The notes below the pieces were generated by a model that made no database searches, had not been told where the DNA came from, and was given only the letters and a program-made list of their open reading frames with translations. Position numbers and translations under genes: made by a program. A stretch of 64,000 bases of DNA from UKL13-2 sp031414695 (GTDB lineage Bacteria; Pseudomonadota; Gammaproteobacteria; Burkholderiales; Usitatibacteraceae). Shown here in pieces: positions 16,655 through 25,329 of the stretch; the stretch's first letter is position 1, and every line of letters begins with the position of its first letter. The stretch lies in NCBI GenBank assembly GCA_031414695.1, contig JANNWG010000027.1, positions 1 to 64,000 of the forward strand. Reading direction: 5' to 3'.

Positions 16655-19221
16655 TATTTTGTTAGCGGACGATTGAGTAACTGCTGTAATATCGTGGAAA
16701 GGCGCGTGGATGCTAGGCTTTCAGGCATTGGCGAGCTGATGACGGCGGCGATTAAAAGCTCAATATCGGCGTTAGTTACTGTCACGGCTTGTCGCGCCTC
16801 AATAGCGTTTTTCATTGCACGTAGTTTCATCTCGCGACGTGCTGCTTGAAATTCTGGCGGTGACTCCATCTCAAGCGCGGCTTCTAATTTAAGCAGTTCG
16901 TCGTTTTTATTGGTTGCAGCAAAATTATTGCCACTGAGTGCAGCGTCAAGTCGCGCGCGCAACGGTTTATCCCATACGCTTGGTAGTGGCGTTTCGGCAG
17001 ACCAGCTTTCATTGATAGTGTCAGCGTTGCTAGTGCTAGCTTCGGCTTGAAGGCACAGCGCAAGTTTGGCGCGTAGTCCATCGGCTGTCTTTTGCCAAGC
17101 ACGTTTTGCGCTACCCGCCGCGTATTGGGTTACGGTATCACGCACGCTACGGTAACGCTGTTCAATCTTTTCAGCAATCGCGCGCGGTGCTTCGCCCGCA
17201 CGCCGCCAAGCTTGATCTACGTCGGACAGCGTGCGTTTAATCTCATGCGGGGGACTGTCGGGGGTTAACGCGTTCAGCTTGGCAATTAATTCATCACGCA
17301 CTTTGGCATTGGCCTGAAACACGCCATCCCGCAAGGTGTTTGCAGCATCGCGCGCTTGAAATACAGCGTCCGTTGCGGCCTTGAATTCGGCCCAGAGCTT
17401 GTTTTCAACGTGGCGTTGTAGAGGCAATGACTTTGCGCATTGCTGCCATTCGGCTTGCAGCTCACGTACTTTGTTAATGGTTTCACGCTGTTGACTGTCC
17501 GCTGTCAACGCTTTTGCACGAACGATCAGCTTTTCGCGCTTTGACGCTTCAACATGGCGTGCATCATTTAGAGGCGTTTCAAGTCTCGCTATGCTAGATT
17601 TCATGCGCGCCAGCAACGCCTCTTGCGCTTTATGTGGCACGGTGTGTTCAACCGGTCCCAGTTTTCGCCACTCGACTTGAAAGTGGTCTAAGCTCTTTGA
17701 TAATTCGCGTAATTGTTCTGTGCTGAGTACGGCTTTTGTTTCTCCTTCAGGCACAGGTAGCGCCACGGCACCAAGTGTGGCAATAAGTTGGTTACGCGTA
17801 CTTAAATTTTCTTGGCGGACTGCTTTTAGCTTAGCGAGCTGTGCCGACACGGGTAAATAAGCGGTCTTGAGAGCGTTATCAAAATTAGTCCACAACTCAC
17901 GGTTGGTTGCACCGCCTAATTTATCTAATTCTTTCCAACGCTCACGTAATTTTTCAATCGCATCAGCATGCGTTTTAATGTGCAATTTTTCATCTGTAAT
18001 GGCTTTGGCAAGCGTTTCGGCTTCGCCGACTAAATCTTCGCGTACGCGTCCGCCGCCCCAGTGCTGCCAACCTTTCAGTCGGGCTATCTCTGCACGTAAC
18101 GCGGCGATGCGGCTTTGAATTTTTTGCTGTGGCGAGGTGTCTTTGAGCGCGGCGTCAATTGCCGCCAATGCGGTAGTCGCCTCCACTATGTGTCCTGCGG
18201 CAAGGGCAGCTTCTGCAGTGTCGAGTTGCTCGGTGAGGGCAACCACTTTCGCATGAGTCTCTATTTTTTTCTTGTCCGCGGACTCCGCACGCGCGACGCG
18301 TTTGATGCTCTCTTCTGTTTGCTGTTTGGTTTTACGACTTGCCTCATAGCGGGCGTTTAACAACGCGGCCACGGTCGTGTCAGCAATGGCGGGTAACGCA
18401 TGCCAAGCGGCAGTGTCGGCTGCGGCGGTGTCAGCAATTACGTTATCAAGAAATGTCAGACGCGCATCGAGCGCACGTGCGAGTTGTAATGCAGACTCAA
18501 GTAAGCCTTTTTTATGTGCAACATCACGTGCGAGCGCATCTTGATCAGCCATTGCCGGTAAATTTTGCAATAGACGATCAAGTGACTCATATGCCTGACC
18601 GAGTTTGTCGCGGTCGAGTCCTGTTTCGGCAACGGCAATGGAGCCTGCTTGCAGCTCGGCTAACGCACGGTCAGCATCAGCCGTCCAGCGTTTAATCAGC
18701 ATCTGCAAATCGCCGCGGGCGCGCAGCAATTGCATTATTTTTTCACTGGCTTCTTGATACGCCGCAACCTGCGAAGGCAGCAGCAACGCCGTGTTGATTT
18801 CATGCCATGCGCGGTCAAGCTCGACAAGCCGGTTGGCGGGAATTTGCTCAAGCTGCGCCAAGTCATTGGCACTAGCGATCAAGGTCGATGCCTCAGCACG
18901 AGCAAGACGCTCCGCTACTTTTAACTCTAAGCGGCGTTTGGCTTCGCGGTGAATGCTGCGATCATGCTCGCGAAATTCACGTTCTGCCGCTTTTAATCCA
19001 TCTTCTGTTTCCATCGCTTCAATCGCGCTTAAACGAATTTTAAGTGGCGCTTTTTCAAGCGCTAAAGCGAGTCGCGCGGCGTCGTCAGTGGCGGCCGTTA
19101 TTTTTGCCTGCCAGTCAGTTGTGTCAGTTGCGGGGAGCGGCTTGGCTTTCGCTTTTGGCTTTGAAACAATGATGTCCTCAGCCGGCTTGGCGACCGTCTT
19201 TTTAAATAAATTATTTAACAT
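16654..19221 (-). CDS. Large DUF349 repeat, coiled-coil protein
   Basis: The 855-residue cytosolic protein is almost entirely helical. It repeats the DUF349 pattern several times, seen as variants of LREIQxxWKxLGxV: EKLRERWKELDKLGGATNRELW, HFQVEWRKLGPVEHTVPHKAQEA, ELQAEWQQCAKS and LSDVDQAWRRAGEAP. Proteobacterial relatives of this length are common; their function is unclear. The N terminus has a basic, low-complexity leader (KAKAKPLPATDTTDW). It is the first gene of a two-gene unit with the phosphodiester glycosidase. Confidence 0.85.
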   Translation of the reverse strand: MLNNLFKKTVAKPAEDIIVSKPKAKAKPLPATDTTDWQAKITAATDDAARLALALEKAPLKIRLSAIEAMETEDGLKAAEREFREHDRSIHREAKRRLELKVAERLARAEASTLIASANDLAQLEQIPANRLVELDRAWHEINTALLLPSQVAAYQEASEKIMQLLRARGDLQMLIKRWTADADRALAELQAGSIAVAETGLDRDKLGQAYESLDRLLQNLPAMADQDALARDVAHKKGLLESALQLARALDARLTFLDNVIADTAAADTAAWHALPAIADTTVAALLNARYEASRKTKQQTEESIKRVARAESADKKKIETHAKVVALTEQLDTAEAALAAGHIVEATTALAAIDAALKDTSPQQKIQSRIAALRAEIARLKGWQHWGGGRVREDLVGEAETLAKAITDEKLHIKTHADAIEKLRERWKELDKLGGATNRELWTNFDNALKTAYLPVSAQLAKLKAVRQENLSTRNQLIATLGAVALPVPEGETKAVLSTEQLRELSKSLDHFQVEWRKLGPVEHTVPHKAQEALLARMKSSIARLETPLNDARHVEASKREKLIVRAKALTADSQQRETINKVRELQAEWQQCAKSLPLQRHVENKLWAEFKAATDAVFQARDAANTLRDGVFQANAKVRDELIAKLNALTPDSPPHEIKRTLSDVDQAWRRAGEAPRAIAEKIEQRYRSVRDTVTQYAAGSAKRAWQKTADGLRAKLALCLQAEASTSNADTINESWSAETPLPSVWDKPLRARLDAALSGNNFAATNKNDELLKLEAALEMESPPEFQAARREMKLRAMKNAIEARQAVTVTNADIELLIAAVISSPMPESLASTRLSTILQQLLNRPLTK

Positions 19222-19601
19222 GATGAGTAAGTTGGGTTGCGTTTGTTACAAGATGTGAATAGCAATGCGCGAATCAATGACGTATCGTAGCCTAGATTGA
19301 TATAAGTCTGGAAAGAACGTCTAATGATGTTGCTTAAAAATAGCAAAAAGTAGCAAAACTATACGCGTAGTCAGGAATAAATGTTGTCATTGTCATTCGG
19401 CTGAAACTGCTCGACAAGTCAATTCGTATAATTCGTATTATTGATGATGATGATGGCTCGCAATGCTATTTTGGCTGAATAATAAGCGTTATTTTGCGCA
19501 GATAGGCTATGCTCCTCCGAATGTGTCATTGAACATACTTTTTAATGCAAAACTCCCTTCCCAAACGCGTCTATCGCCCAGTGCTTCTCGAGCGCCCGTC
19601 G
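19222..19601. other. Intergenic region between divergent genes
   Basis: This 380-bp gap separates the divergent DUF349 and Pro/Ala-rich protein genes. It is AT-rich, with a run of GATGATGATGATGG near 19444-19457 and an AATTCGTATAATTCGTATTA direct repeat near 19421-19440. Upstream in-frame starts exist (19463, 19545) but give products without the membrane anchor at the N terminus. Promoters for both directions presumably lie here; I see no clear operator. Confidence 0.4.
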
Positions 19602-20927
19602 ATGAAAAAGTTTATCGTGCTTTCAATGCTTTTGCATATTTGGGCGATTGCACTATTTGGCGATGCAAGTGATGGCGCTAGTGGTGCAGAACGTGGCGAA
19701 CGTGGAGGGCGCAGCACCGTCAGTGGATGGGCGTCTAGTTTTACTGCTAAGTTGAGTCAAGCTGCAAAACCTGCCGCTATGTCGTCTGTAAATGCATCAA
19801 CTACTAGCAAAAGACAAGCATCATCCGCTGCACCGGCGGCAGCGCCAAATCAAGCAGAAAATGTAACGGAGACCGTTGCAACTACATCGACTATTGTGCC
19901 CACGGCACCTGCTACGATTGAGCCGATACCCGTAATCGCCGTCGAGACCATAAACCCCGTTCGTGATTTTATCGTGCCTAGCTTAACCATTGAGCCAATC
20001 GTCGCGCCGCAGTCAACGGTAAGTACTAATTTTGCTGCCATTGTTTTGCCACCTGAGTTACCAAATGCAGGCAAGCCCTTAAAAAGCACAGAAGAAAATT
20101 TTGCTATTTACGTGCCGCCGATTATTGAGCGTGCGCGAGTCGAGACTTCTGATGTTCAGCCCGCCATCGTGCCGTTAGAAACGGTTGCACCACTGAAACT
20201 TGCAACAAAAGAATTTGCACCAACGCCTGTTCAACCACCTGCGCCAACGCCGATACCAACGCCGATAGCGGCTGTTATAGTGGCTGAAGTCGTGCCGTTG
20301 GCGACACCAATCCCTATTGCGCCGAAAGTGCCTCTAGTGCCGCTTGCGCCGGTGGTGCAAGTTGCACCATTAGCGGCGATTGCGCCGATTGAAAAAATTG
20401 CCTTACCGACGGCTGCGATACGTGAGTTTGCGCCGTCGCCGTCAGCATCAATCGCGCCTACAGTTGAGGCGACCGCCGCTAAACCATCTGGCGCTAACGT
20501 TAACGCTGCAACAGCACCGACGAACTTGAGCGGCGCCGCTAATGACAAACTCAAAATTGATAAAGACACGGTTGGTGCAACACGTGGTGGTGCAACTGCG
20601 CAAAGTTCGAGCGCTAACACTAATGTAGGCGGAGGTGACGGTTTGTCGTCATTGCTGCCGATTATTCCGATTAGACCGGCTGCACCCACGCTTGACTTAG
20701 ATAGGCTGCGGCAGCAGGCCCGTGAAGTTGCTGTCGAGAGAAGTGGGCCACGTATGTTGTTACCGTTTCCCACCGTTGCAAAACAAGCTGAAAAACGCAG
20801 TATCGAAAAAATATTTGATAAAGCCCTCAAGCGCCCCGATTGCAGAGACGAATACGTTGATATGGGTTTAGCAGCGGTGGTGCCGCTTGTGCGCGACGCG
20901 CTTAAAGGAACTGGCTGTAAATGGTGA
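19602..20927 (+). CDS. Membrane-anchored Pro/Ala-rich protein with a conserved cysteine C-terminal module
   Basis: The ATG at 19602 gives 441 residues and places the hydrophobic segment FIVLSMLLHIWAIALFG at the N terminus, as a single inner-membrane anchor. It is followed by a GERGGRST region and roughly 300 residues rich in Pro, Ala, Ile and Thr (VAPLAAIAPIE, PTPIPTPIAAV). This resembles the extended periplasm-spanning linker of TonB-like proteins. The last 75 residues form a distinct module ending RPDCRDEYVDMGLAAVVPL and GTGCKW, with two cysteines that could pair. I know similar C-terminal modules only from uncharacterised betaproteobacterial proteins. Confidence 0.65.
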   Translation: MKKFIVLSMLLHIWAIALFGDASDGASGAERGERGGRSTVSGWASSFTAKLSQAAKPAAMSSVNASTTSKRQASSAAPAAAPNQAENVTETVATTSTIVPTAPATIEPIPVIAVETINPVRDFIVPSLTIEPIVAPQSTVSTNFAAIVLPPELPNAGKPLKSTEENFAIYVPPIIERARVETSDVQPAIVPLETVAPLKLATKEFAPTPVQPPAPTPIPTPIAAVIVAEVVPLATPIPIAPKVPLVPLAPVVQVAPLAAIAPIEKIALPTAAIREFAPSPSASIAPTVEATAAKPSGANVNAATAPTNLSGAANDKLKIDKDTVGATRGGATAQSSSANTNVGGGDGLSSLLPIIPIRPAAPTLDLDRLRQQAREVAVERSGPRMLLPFPTVAKQAEKRSIEKIFDKALKRPDCRDEYVDMGLAAVVPLVRDALKGTGCKW

Positions 20928-20987
20928 TAGTTATTTTGAATTGCAGCGACGTCAGCTTTTCTTAATTATCGTATCGCGTATAAAAAC

Positions 20988-21761
20988 TCAATACGGAAAA
21001 TCTGCTAAAAATCGGGCCACGGGTGAAACGCCGCGTGGGGAAACGATTTCGAAGCAATATTGCTCGCGACGCCAAATAAACACGATGCCTTGAGTGTTGA
21101 CACCCGCGACCCAAGAGTTGTCTGCACCGCTACGCGCATTCTCTAATGCGGCGCGGCGCCGATTGAGCTTTTCAGTCGCCTCGTCGCTATCCCAGCAGGC
21201 GTCAAGCGATAGGGTTAATGCTTCCACATTGCTGCCATAGGTTACGCTCACTGGGTCAGAGGCAATATCCCCAACGGCTGCTTGTGAAGGACGCGTAAAT
21301 GCGCCGACGGTTAGCGGCATCAGCGTCAGCAATGCGCTCCCCGTTGGCATGGCATGTAGTTGACGACTGACCAACGCTTCGGTAAGTTTGGCGCGCGGTA
21401 TCGTGCTGTTGCCTTCAGTTTCTGTTGCAGCAGAGGTGGATGTAGTTGCTGCGTTTTCCACAGCTGTGACATTTGCTGGATTAGTTGTTGATGACTCAAC
21501 ATGTGAGGCAGTTGCATCGCCAGCAGGCGTTTCACCGACAGATGCTATTGGCTCTGCATCTACTCCCGAAGATTTGGCGTCAGCTGTAAACAATTCACCT
21601 AAATCGTAGGAAAGCACTTTGCCTGCCCCCTTCGCAATAGTGCCAACATCAGTATTGAGTGCGCGCCCAGCACCCTTGACCATGTTGCCAACATCGGCCT
21701 TAAGCACCTTGGCGGCGAGGCTGCCAACGTCTTTATTTAATATATCGGTGAGTTTTACCAT
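20988..21761 (-). CDS. Hypothetical protein with DVG-type N-terminal repeats
   Basis: I start at ATG 21761 (257 residues); an in-frame extension to 21857 is possible, and no clear ribosome site decides. The N terminus contains three to four imperfect repeats of about 15 residues: DVGSLAAKVLKA, DVGNMVKGAGRALNT, DVGTIAKGAGKVLSY, DLGELF. Glycine spacing suggests amphipathic helices. A low-complexity Ala/Thr/Ser region follows (about 70-120), then a globular C-terminal domain with LDACWDSDEATEKLNRRRAAL and GIVFIWRREQYCFEIV. The family is not recognised. It converges with the preceding anchored protein gene, 60 bp apart. Confidence 0.55.
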   Translation of the reverse strand: MVKLTDILNKDVGSLAAKVLKADVGNMVKGAGRALNTDVGTIAKGAGKVLSYDLGELFTADAKSSGVDAEPIASVGETPAGDATASHVESSTTNPANVTAVENAATTSTSAATETEGNSTIPRAKLTEALVSRQLHAMPTGSALLTLMPLTVGAFTRPSQAAVGDIASDPVSVTYGSNVEALTLSLDACWDSDEATEKLNRRRAALENARSGADNSWVAGVNTQGIVFIWRREQYCFEIVSPRGVSPVARFLADFPY

Positions 21762-21908
21762 TTGATGAATAGGCGCTTTGTGTTGGATGCTGTTTTTTTG
21801 TAATCTTACACGAGCATCAGCAGATTGCGCCGTGTTCAAAGGTAAAAGCAGAGGCAAATGCGGCTAAAACCTATCCCTTAATCAAGGGCTGTTATTTTTT
21901 ATCAATCG

Positions 21909-22994
21909 CTAACTGATGATTCCGCCGCCTAAGCAAATATCACCTTCATAGACTACCGCCGACTGGCCTGGCGTGATTGCCCATTGGGGTTCGCTAAAGG
22001 TTACGGACATGCCGCTATCAGACACGCTATCTATCTGACATATAGCATCAAACTGTCGATAGCGCGTTTTTGCAGCATATGGATGTGTAGTGTTGGGTGA
22101 TGCGCCGGCAATCCAAGAAAGGTCGCTAGCAGAAAGAGTATTTTTTTTAAGAAGCGGGTGGTCATGCCCTTGCACGACAATGAGCGTATTGGTGGTGAGC
22201 TGCTTGTCGGCTACGAACCAAGGTGTGCCATCACTATTTTTTTTGCCACCAATACCAAGTCCCTGACGTTGACCAATCGTGTAGTACATCAGACCTTGAT
22301 GCTCGCCAATCAGCTTGCCGTCTGGTGTAACCATTGGGCCAGGCTGCTTTGGTAAATAGCGTTCAAGAAATTCACGAAACGGGCGTTCACCAATAAAGCA
22401 AATCCCTGTAGAGTCTTTTTTTGCATGGTTTGGTAGCCCAGCTTTTTCGGCGATGTCTCGAACGTCCGTTTTGCGTAAAGCCCCAACGGGAAACATGGCT
22501 TTAGATAGTTGCGCTTGGCTTAAACGATGTAAAAAATAACTTTGGTCTTTGCTGGAGTCGCTGCCTTTGAGGAGCGCGAATTTGCCGTTTTGCTCGACAA
22601 CACGCGCGTAATGCCCTGTGGCAATTTTATGCGCACCTAAACGGAGCGCGTGGTCTAAAAATGCTTTGAATTTAATTTCAGCATTGCACAGCACATCAGG
22701 GTTTGGCGTGCGGCCTGCAGAATATTCACGCAAAAATTCAACAAACACGCGATCTTTATATTCAAGGGCAAAGTTAACCGCTTCGAAATCAATGCCGATT
22801 ACGTCCGCAGCTGCTGCTGCATCAATAAAATCTTGGCGCGTTGAACAATACTGGTCATCATCATCATCTTCCCAATTTTTCATGAAAAGTCCAATGACAT
22901 CATAGCCCTGTTGCTTTAGTAGTAGTGCCGTTACGGCAGAATCTACCCCACCGGAAAGGCCAACTACGATGCGATTTGAATTTAATGCAGACAT
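21909..22994 (-). CDS. mnmA: tRNA-specific 2-thiouridylase MnmA
   Basis: The 361-residue enzyme uses ATP and relayed sulfur to make 2-thiouridine at U34 of tRNA-Lys, -Glu and -Gln. It has the PP-loop SGGVDS at 14-19, nucleophile Cys103 in TPNPDVLCNAEIKF, and the second catalytic Cys199 in DSTGICFIGERPF. Also present are GLMYYTIGQRQGLGIGG and the C-terminal beta domain ending SAVVYEGDICLGGGII. Length matches the family. It is a single gene. Confidence 0.97.
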   Translation of the reverse strand: MSALNSNRIVVGLSGGVDSAVTALLLKQQGYDVIGLFMKNWEDDDDDQYCSTRQDFIDAAAAADVIGIDFEAVNFALEYKDRVFVEFLREYSAGRTPNPDVLCNAEIKFKAFLDHALRLGAHKIATGHYARVVEQNGKFALLKGSDSSKDQSYFLHRLSQAQLSKAMFPVGALRKTDVRDIAEKAGLPNHAKKDSTGICFIGERPFREFLERYLPKQPGPMVTPDGKLIGEHQGLMYYTIGQRQGLGIGGKKNSDGTPWFVADKQLTTNTLIVVQGHDHPLLKKNTLSASDLSWIAGASPNTTHPYAAKTRYRQFDAICQIDSVSDSGMSVTFSEPQWAITPGQSAVVYEGDICLGGGIIS

Positions 22995-23038
22995 AAGAAA
23001 TTATGCGGGATGTTGCGGTTAAGAATAAACAAAATAAA

Positions 23039-23064
23039 AAGGGCGACTCGCGAGAGCCGCCCTT
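23039..23064 (-). terminator. Rho-independent terminator
   Basis: AAGGGCGACTCG (23039-23050) pairs with AGAGCCGCCCTT (23053-23064), and on the minus strand the stem is followed by TTTATTTTG. It lies about 50 bases beyond the stop of the minus-strand Ala/Lys-rich gene and upstream of mnmA. Confidence 0.8.
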
Positions 23065-23111
23065 ATCTGATGCAACCAGTACGGAGGCTCTTTACGAGCG
23101 CTCCGAATCAA

Positions 23112-23393
23112 TTACTTAGCTGGTGCGTCTTTTTTCATTTCTTCTTTTTTAGCTTTCTTTTCTTTTTTAGCTTTCTTTTCTTCTTTTTTCATTTCTGCTT
23201 TTGCTGGAGCGGCAGCGGCTGGAGCAGCAGCTTTTGCTGGCTCAGCGGCTTTTGCTGGAGCGGCAGCGGCAGGAGCTGCCGCAGCAGGAGCGGCAGCAGC
23301 TTTAGCTGGAGCAGCAGCAGGAGTTTGAGCAACTGCGTTCAAAGCAACAGCAGCGAAAAGTGCAGCAACAGTAGCGGATAATTTTTTCATCAT
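23112..23393 (-). CDS. Small secreted Ala/Pro/Lys-rich protein
   Basis: The 93-residue product has a Sec signal peptide (LSATVAALFAAVALNAVAQ) and a mature chain of Ala/Pro/Lys repeats (APAKAAAAPAAAAPAAAAPA) ending in a highly basic KKEEKKAKKEKKAKKEE tail. Such short alanine/lysine-rich exported proteins are frequent in Burkholderiales; their function is unknown, possibly envelope binding. AAGGAAA precedes the ATG. A strong terminator follows, indicating a monocistronic and perhaps highly expressed gene. Confidence 0.75.
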   Translation of the reverse strand: MMKKLSATVAALFAAVALNAVAQTPAAAPAKAAAAPAAAAPAAAAPAKAAEPAKAAAPAAAAPAKAEMKKEEKKAKKEKKAKKEEMKKDAPAK

Positions 23394-23573
23394 ATTTCCT
23401 TAGAGTGAGTGATTGTAGTTAACGTTAACGACAGATACTGGAACGCGGTTAGGCAGTGGTTCTGATGCCTGTCTGGGCGAATAACGATGAGCATTTTAGC
23501 TGGTTGACACGCAAATGAAACAATTTTTGCTATTTTTTGCGATAAAAACAATTCTTGGGGTGTTTTTGAGTGT

Positions 23574-24170
23574 TTATGGGCTGCTTTTAGGTTTTCGACG
23601 CCGTCTGGCAATGCCCAAGCCCATGTCTAGCGGCGATATTTCTATACTTTGCCCAGGATTTAAACCCGCCTGAAATAGGTCGAACTTGCCAATGGCAACA
23701 CGGATAAGCCGCAAGGTAGGCAAACCAATCTTGGCTGTCATGCGGCGGACTTGGCGGTTTTTGCCTTCGGTAATAGTGATGGCTACCCAAGATGTTGGAA
23801 TATTGGCGCGAAATCGTACCGGCGGGTTGCGGGCCCAAATTTGCGGTGTGGGAATCACAATTGCCTGAGTTGCAGGCGCGCATATAAAGTCGCCAAGGTC
23901 CAGGCTTTTGAGCAGTGGTGCTAGCGCCTCGTTCGTTGCTTGCCCCTCGACCTCTGCCCAGTATGTTTTAGTCAATTTGGATTGCGGATCTGAGACTCTG
24001 GCTTGCAAAATACCATCGTCAGTTAAAAGCATTAGGCCTTCGCTATCAGTATCAAGCCGACCTGCGGGGTAAATGTCTTTGATGGCAATGTAGTTTTTTA
24101 GCGTTGGCTTGTCGCCGGACGGGCTAAATTGGCAAATCACGCCGTAGGGTTTGTTAAATGCGAGAAGCAT
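23574..24170 (-). CDS. rluE: 23S rRNA pseudouridine synthase, RsuA/RluE family
   Basis: The 198-residue protein starts FNKPYGVICQFSPSGDKPTLK and has the catalytic motif GRLDTDSEGLMLLTDDG with Asp40. KTYWAEVEGQ, NIPTSWVAITITEGKNRQVRRM and PTLRLIRVAIGKFDL follow. The lack of an S4 domain, the short length and the EGKNRQVRRM motif fit RluE, which modifies U2457 of 23S rRNA in E. coli. Other RsuA-family targets are possible. Confidence 0.88.
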   Translation of the reverse strand: MLLAFNKPYGVICQFSPSGDKPTLKNYIAIKDIYPAGRLDTDSEGLMLLTDDGILQARVSDPQSKLTKTYWAEVEGQATNEALAPLLKSLDLGDFICAPATQAIVIPTPQIWARNPPVRFRANIPTSWVAITITEGKNRQVRRMTAKIGLPTLRLIRVAIGKFDLFQAGLNPGQSIEISPLDMGLGIARRRRKPKSSP

Positions 24171-24197
24171 AGTGAGTTTTATCCTAAATGCGCAATA

Positions 24198-24227
24198 AAA
24201 AACCCCGCATTTAACTGCGGGGTTTTT
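24198..24227 (-). terminator. Rho-independent terminator of cspA
   Basis: AAAAACCCCGCA and TGCGGGGTTTTT form a perfect 12-bp stem with a 6-base loop, with A and T tracts on either side. It stands 25 bases after the stop of the cold-shock gene. Confidence 0.9.
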
Positions 24228-24251
24228 AGCTTGAAACCAACAGCGTAGAAC

Positions 24252-24455
24252 TTAGCCGTTGTTAATGTTTGATGCTTGCTTGCCCTTAGGGCCTTGCGTG
24301 ATTTCAAATGCGACTTTTTGACCTTCTTTTAAAGTCTTAAAACCATTCATTTGAATCGCCGAAAAATGCGCGAAAAGATCTTCGCTACCATCATCGGGTG
24401 TAATGAAGCCATAACCTTTGGCGTCGTTGAACCATTTTACTGTACCAGTTGCCAT
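24252..24455 (-). CDS. Cold-shock domain protein, CspA family
   Basis: The 67-residue single-domain protein has the RNA-binding motifs KGYGFI (RNP1) and DLFAHF (RNP2), the start MATGTVKWFNDAKGYGF, and KEGQKVAFEITQGPKGKQASNI. It binds single-stranded RNA/DNA as a chaperone. The message appears to have a long leader (about 115 bases from a possible promoter near 24590), which is usual for csp genes. A strong terminator follows. It is divergent from clpS. Confidence 0.95.
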   Translation of the reverse strand: MATGTVKWFNDAKGYGFITPDDGSEDLFAHFSAIQMNGFKTLKEGQKVAFEITQGPKGKQASNINNG

Positions 24456-24575
24456 ACAATTGCATCCTTAATTGAAAAGAAATCGGGTTGGAGAGCCCCG
24501 GAAATATTTCGCTTTTCAAGGCCCGCAACCGCAGATGCAAATGCAGAAAACCTTAAAGCTAAACTCCAAGTCTGC

Positions 24576-24604
24576 TTTGTACTGATATCAGCAGACTTAG
24601 TCAA
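24576..24604 (-). promoter_or_regulatory. Candidate cspA promoter overlapping an inverted repeat
   Basis: On the minus strand a TTGACT -35 (24599-24604) is separated by 17 bases from a TACAAA -10-like hexamer (24576-24581). The sequence between and around them carries the inverted repeat AAGTCTGC/GCAGACTT (24569-24576 and 24591-24598), which may be an operator or form a structure. This would give cspA a leader of roughly 115 bases. The -10 is weak. The rest of the 353-bp cspA-clpS gap has no gene I can support. Confidence 0.4.
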
Positions 24605-24808
24605 GAGTTTACATGCTTTTTTGTGATTAAGTTCAATAAATCGTGGCGAAATTGCAAATACAGTCGAATTTTGCACTTGTTTGGGATCAGCAAGGCTTGA
24701 AAATCGTAGGGTGTTGTCCATATGATGAAGTCGTGACATGATTGGGCATAATTAGATACGAATGACAGAAATTATCGTATTGCAACCTTACAAAACAGAA
24801 TTCATAAC

Positions 24809-25150
24809 ATGGCAACTAAGCATCAAGATGGCGAAGGCAACAAAAGCATCCCTGGTCGTGGAGATACCGCGCTTGAAGAAAAACCGGCCAAAACCAAGCC
24901 GCCAGCGATGTGGCAGGTGCTTATGTACAACGACGATTACACACCAATGGAGTTTGTGGTGGATATTTTGACGCGCGTGTTTGGTCACAGTGATGAGCGC
25001 GCGACTTTGATTATGTTAAAAGTTCATACCGAAGGACGTGGCGTGTGCGGTGTTTTTCCACGTGATGTGGCGTCAATGAAGGTAGAGCAAGTAATGGATC
25101 ATGCACGCAAGTACGAGCATCCCCTACGTTGTGGGATGGAAGAAATTTGA
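24809..25150 (+). CDS. clpS: ATP-dependent Clp protease adaptor ClpS
   Basis: The 113-residue adaptor delivers N-degron substrates to ClpAP. It has a flexible N-terminal arm (about 1-30), then MWQVLMYNDDYTPMEFVVDIL with the NDDYTPMEFV substrate pocket, HTEGRGVCGVF and ARKYEHPLRCGMEEI. It directly precedes clpA, the normal arrangement, but with a 179-bp gap that may hold a separate clpA promoter. Confidence 0.96.
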   Translation: MATKHQDGEGNKSIPGRGDTALEEKPAKTKPPAMWQVLMYNDDYTPMEFVVDILTRVFGHSDERATLIMLKVHTEGRGVCGVFPRDVASMKVEQVMDHARKYEHPLRCGMEEI

Positions 25151-25329
25151 ATTAATGATGCAGATGATGAAATTTAAATAGTTGTCCCCATGTTATTTAA
25201 AGTTGTTTGCAACATGCGTTTTGCTTCATGATATTGTTTTATGAGATTGCCGCACCCCAAAAGCCTAATGTTGCAAATTGGTATTGTCCATTTGCAGATA
25301 CGCAGCACAGATAGAAAGAAACTACCACC

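Noticed and set aside
23112..23393. Tandem repeat or CRISPR-like array
   Set aside because: The repeated GGAGCAGCAGC-type sequence is codon repetition of Ala/Pro/Lys within a small secreted protein, not an array with unique spacers.
24437..24739. 100-codon minus-strand frame upstream of cspA
   Set aside because: It covers the likely cspA promoter and leader and overlaps the cspA start; no motif supports it.
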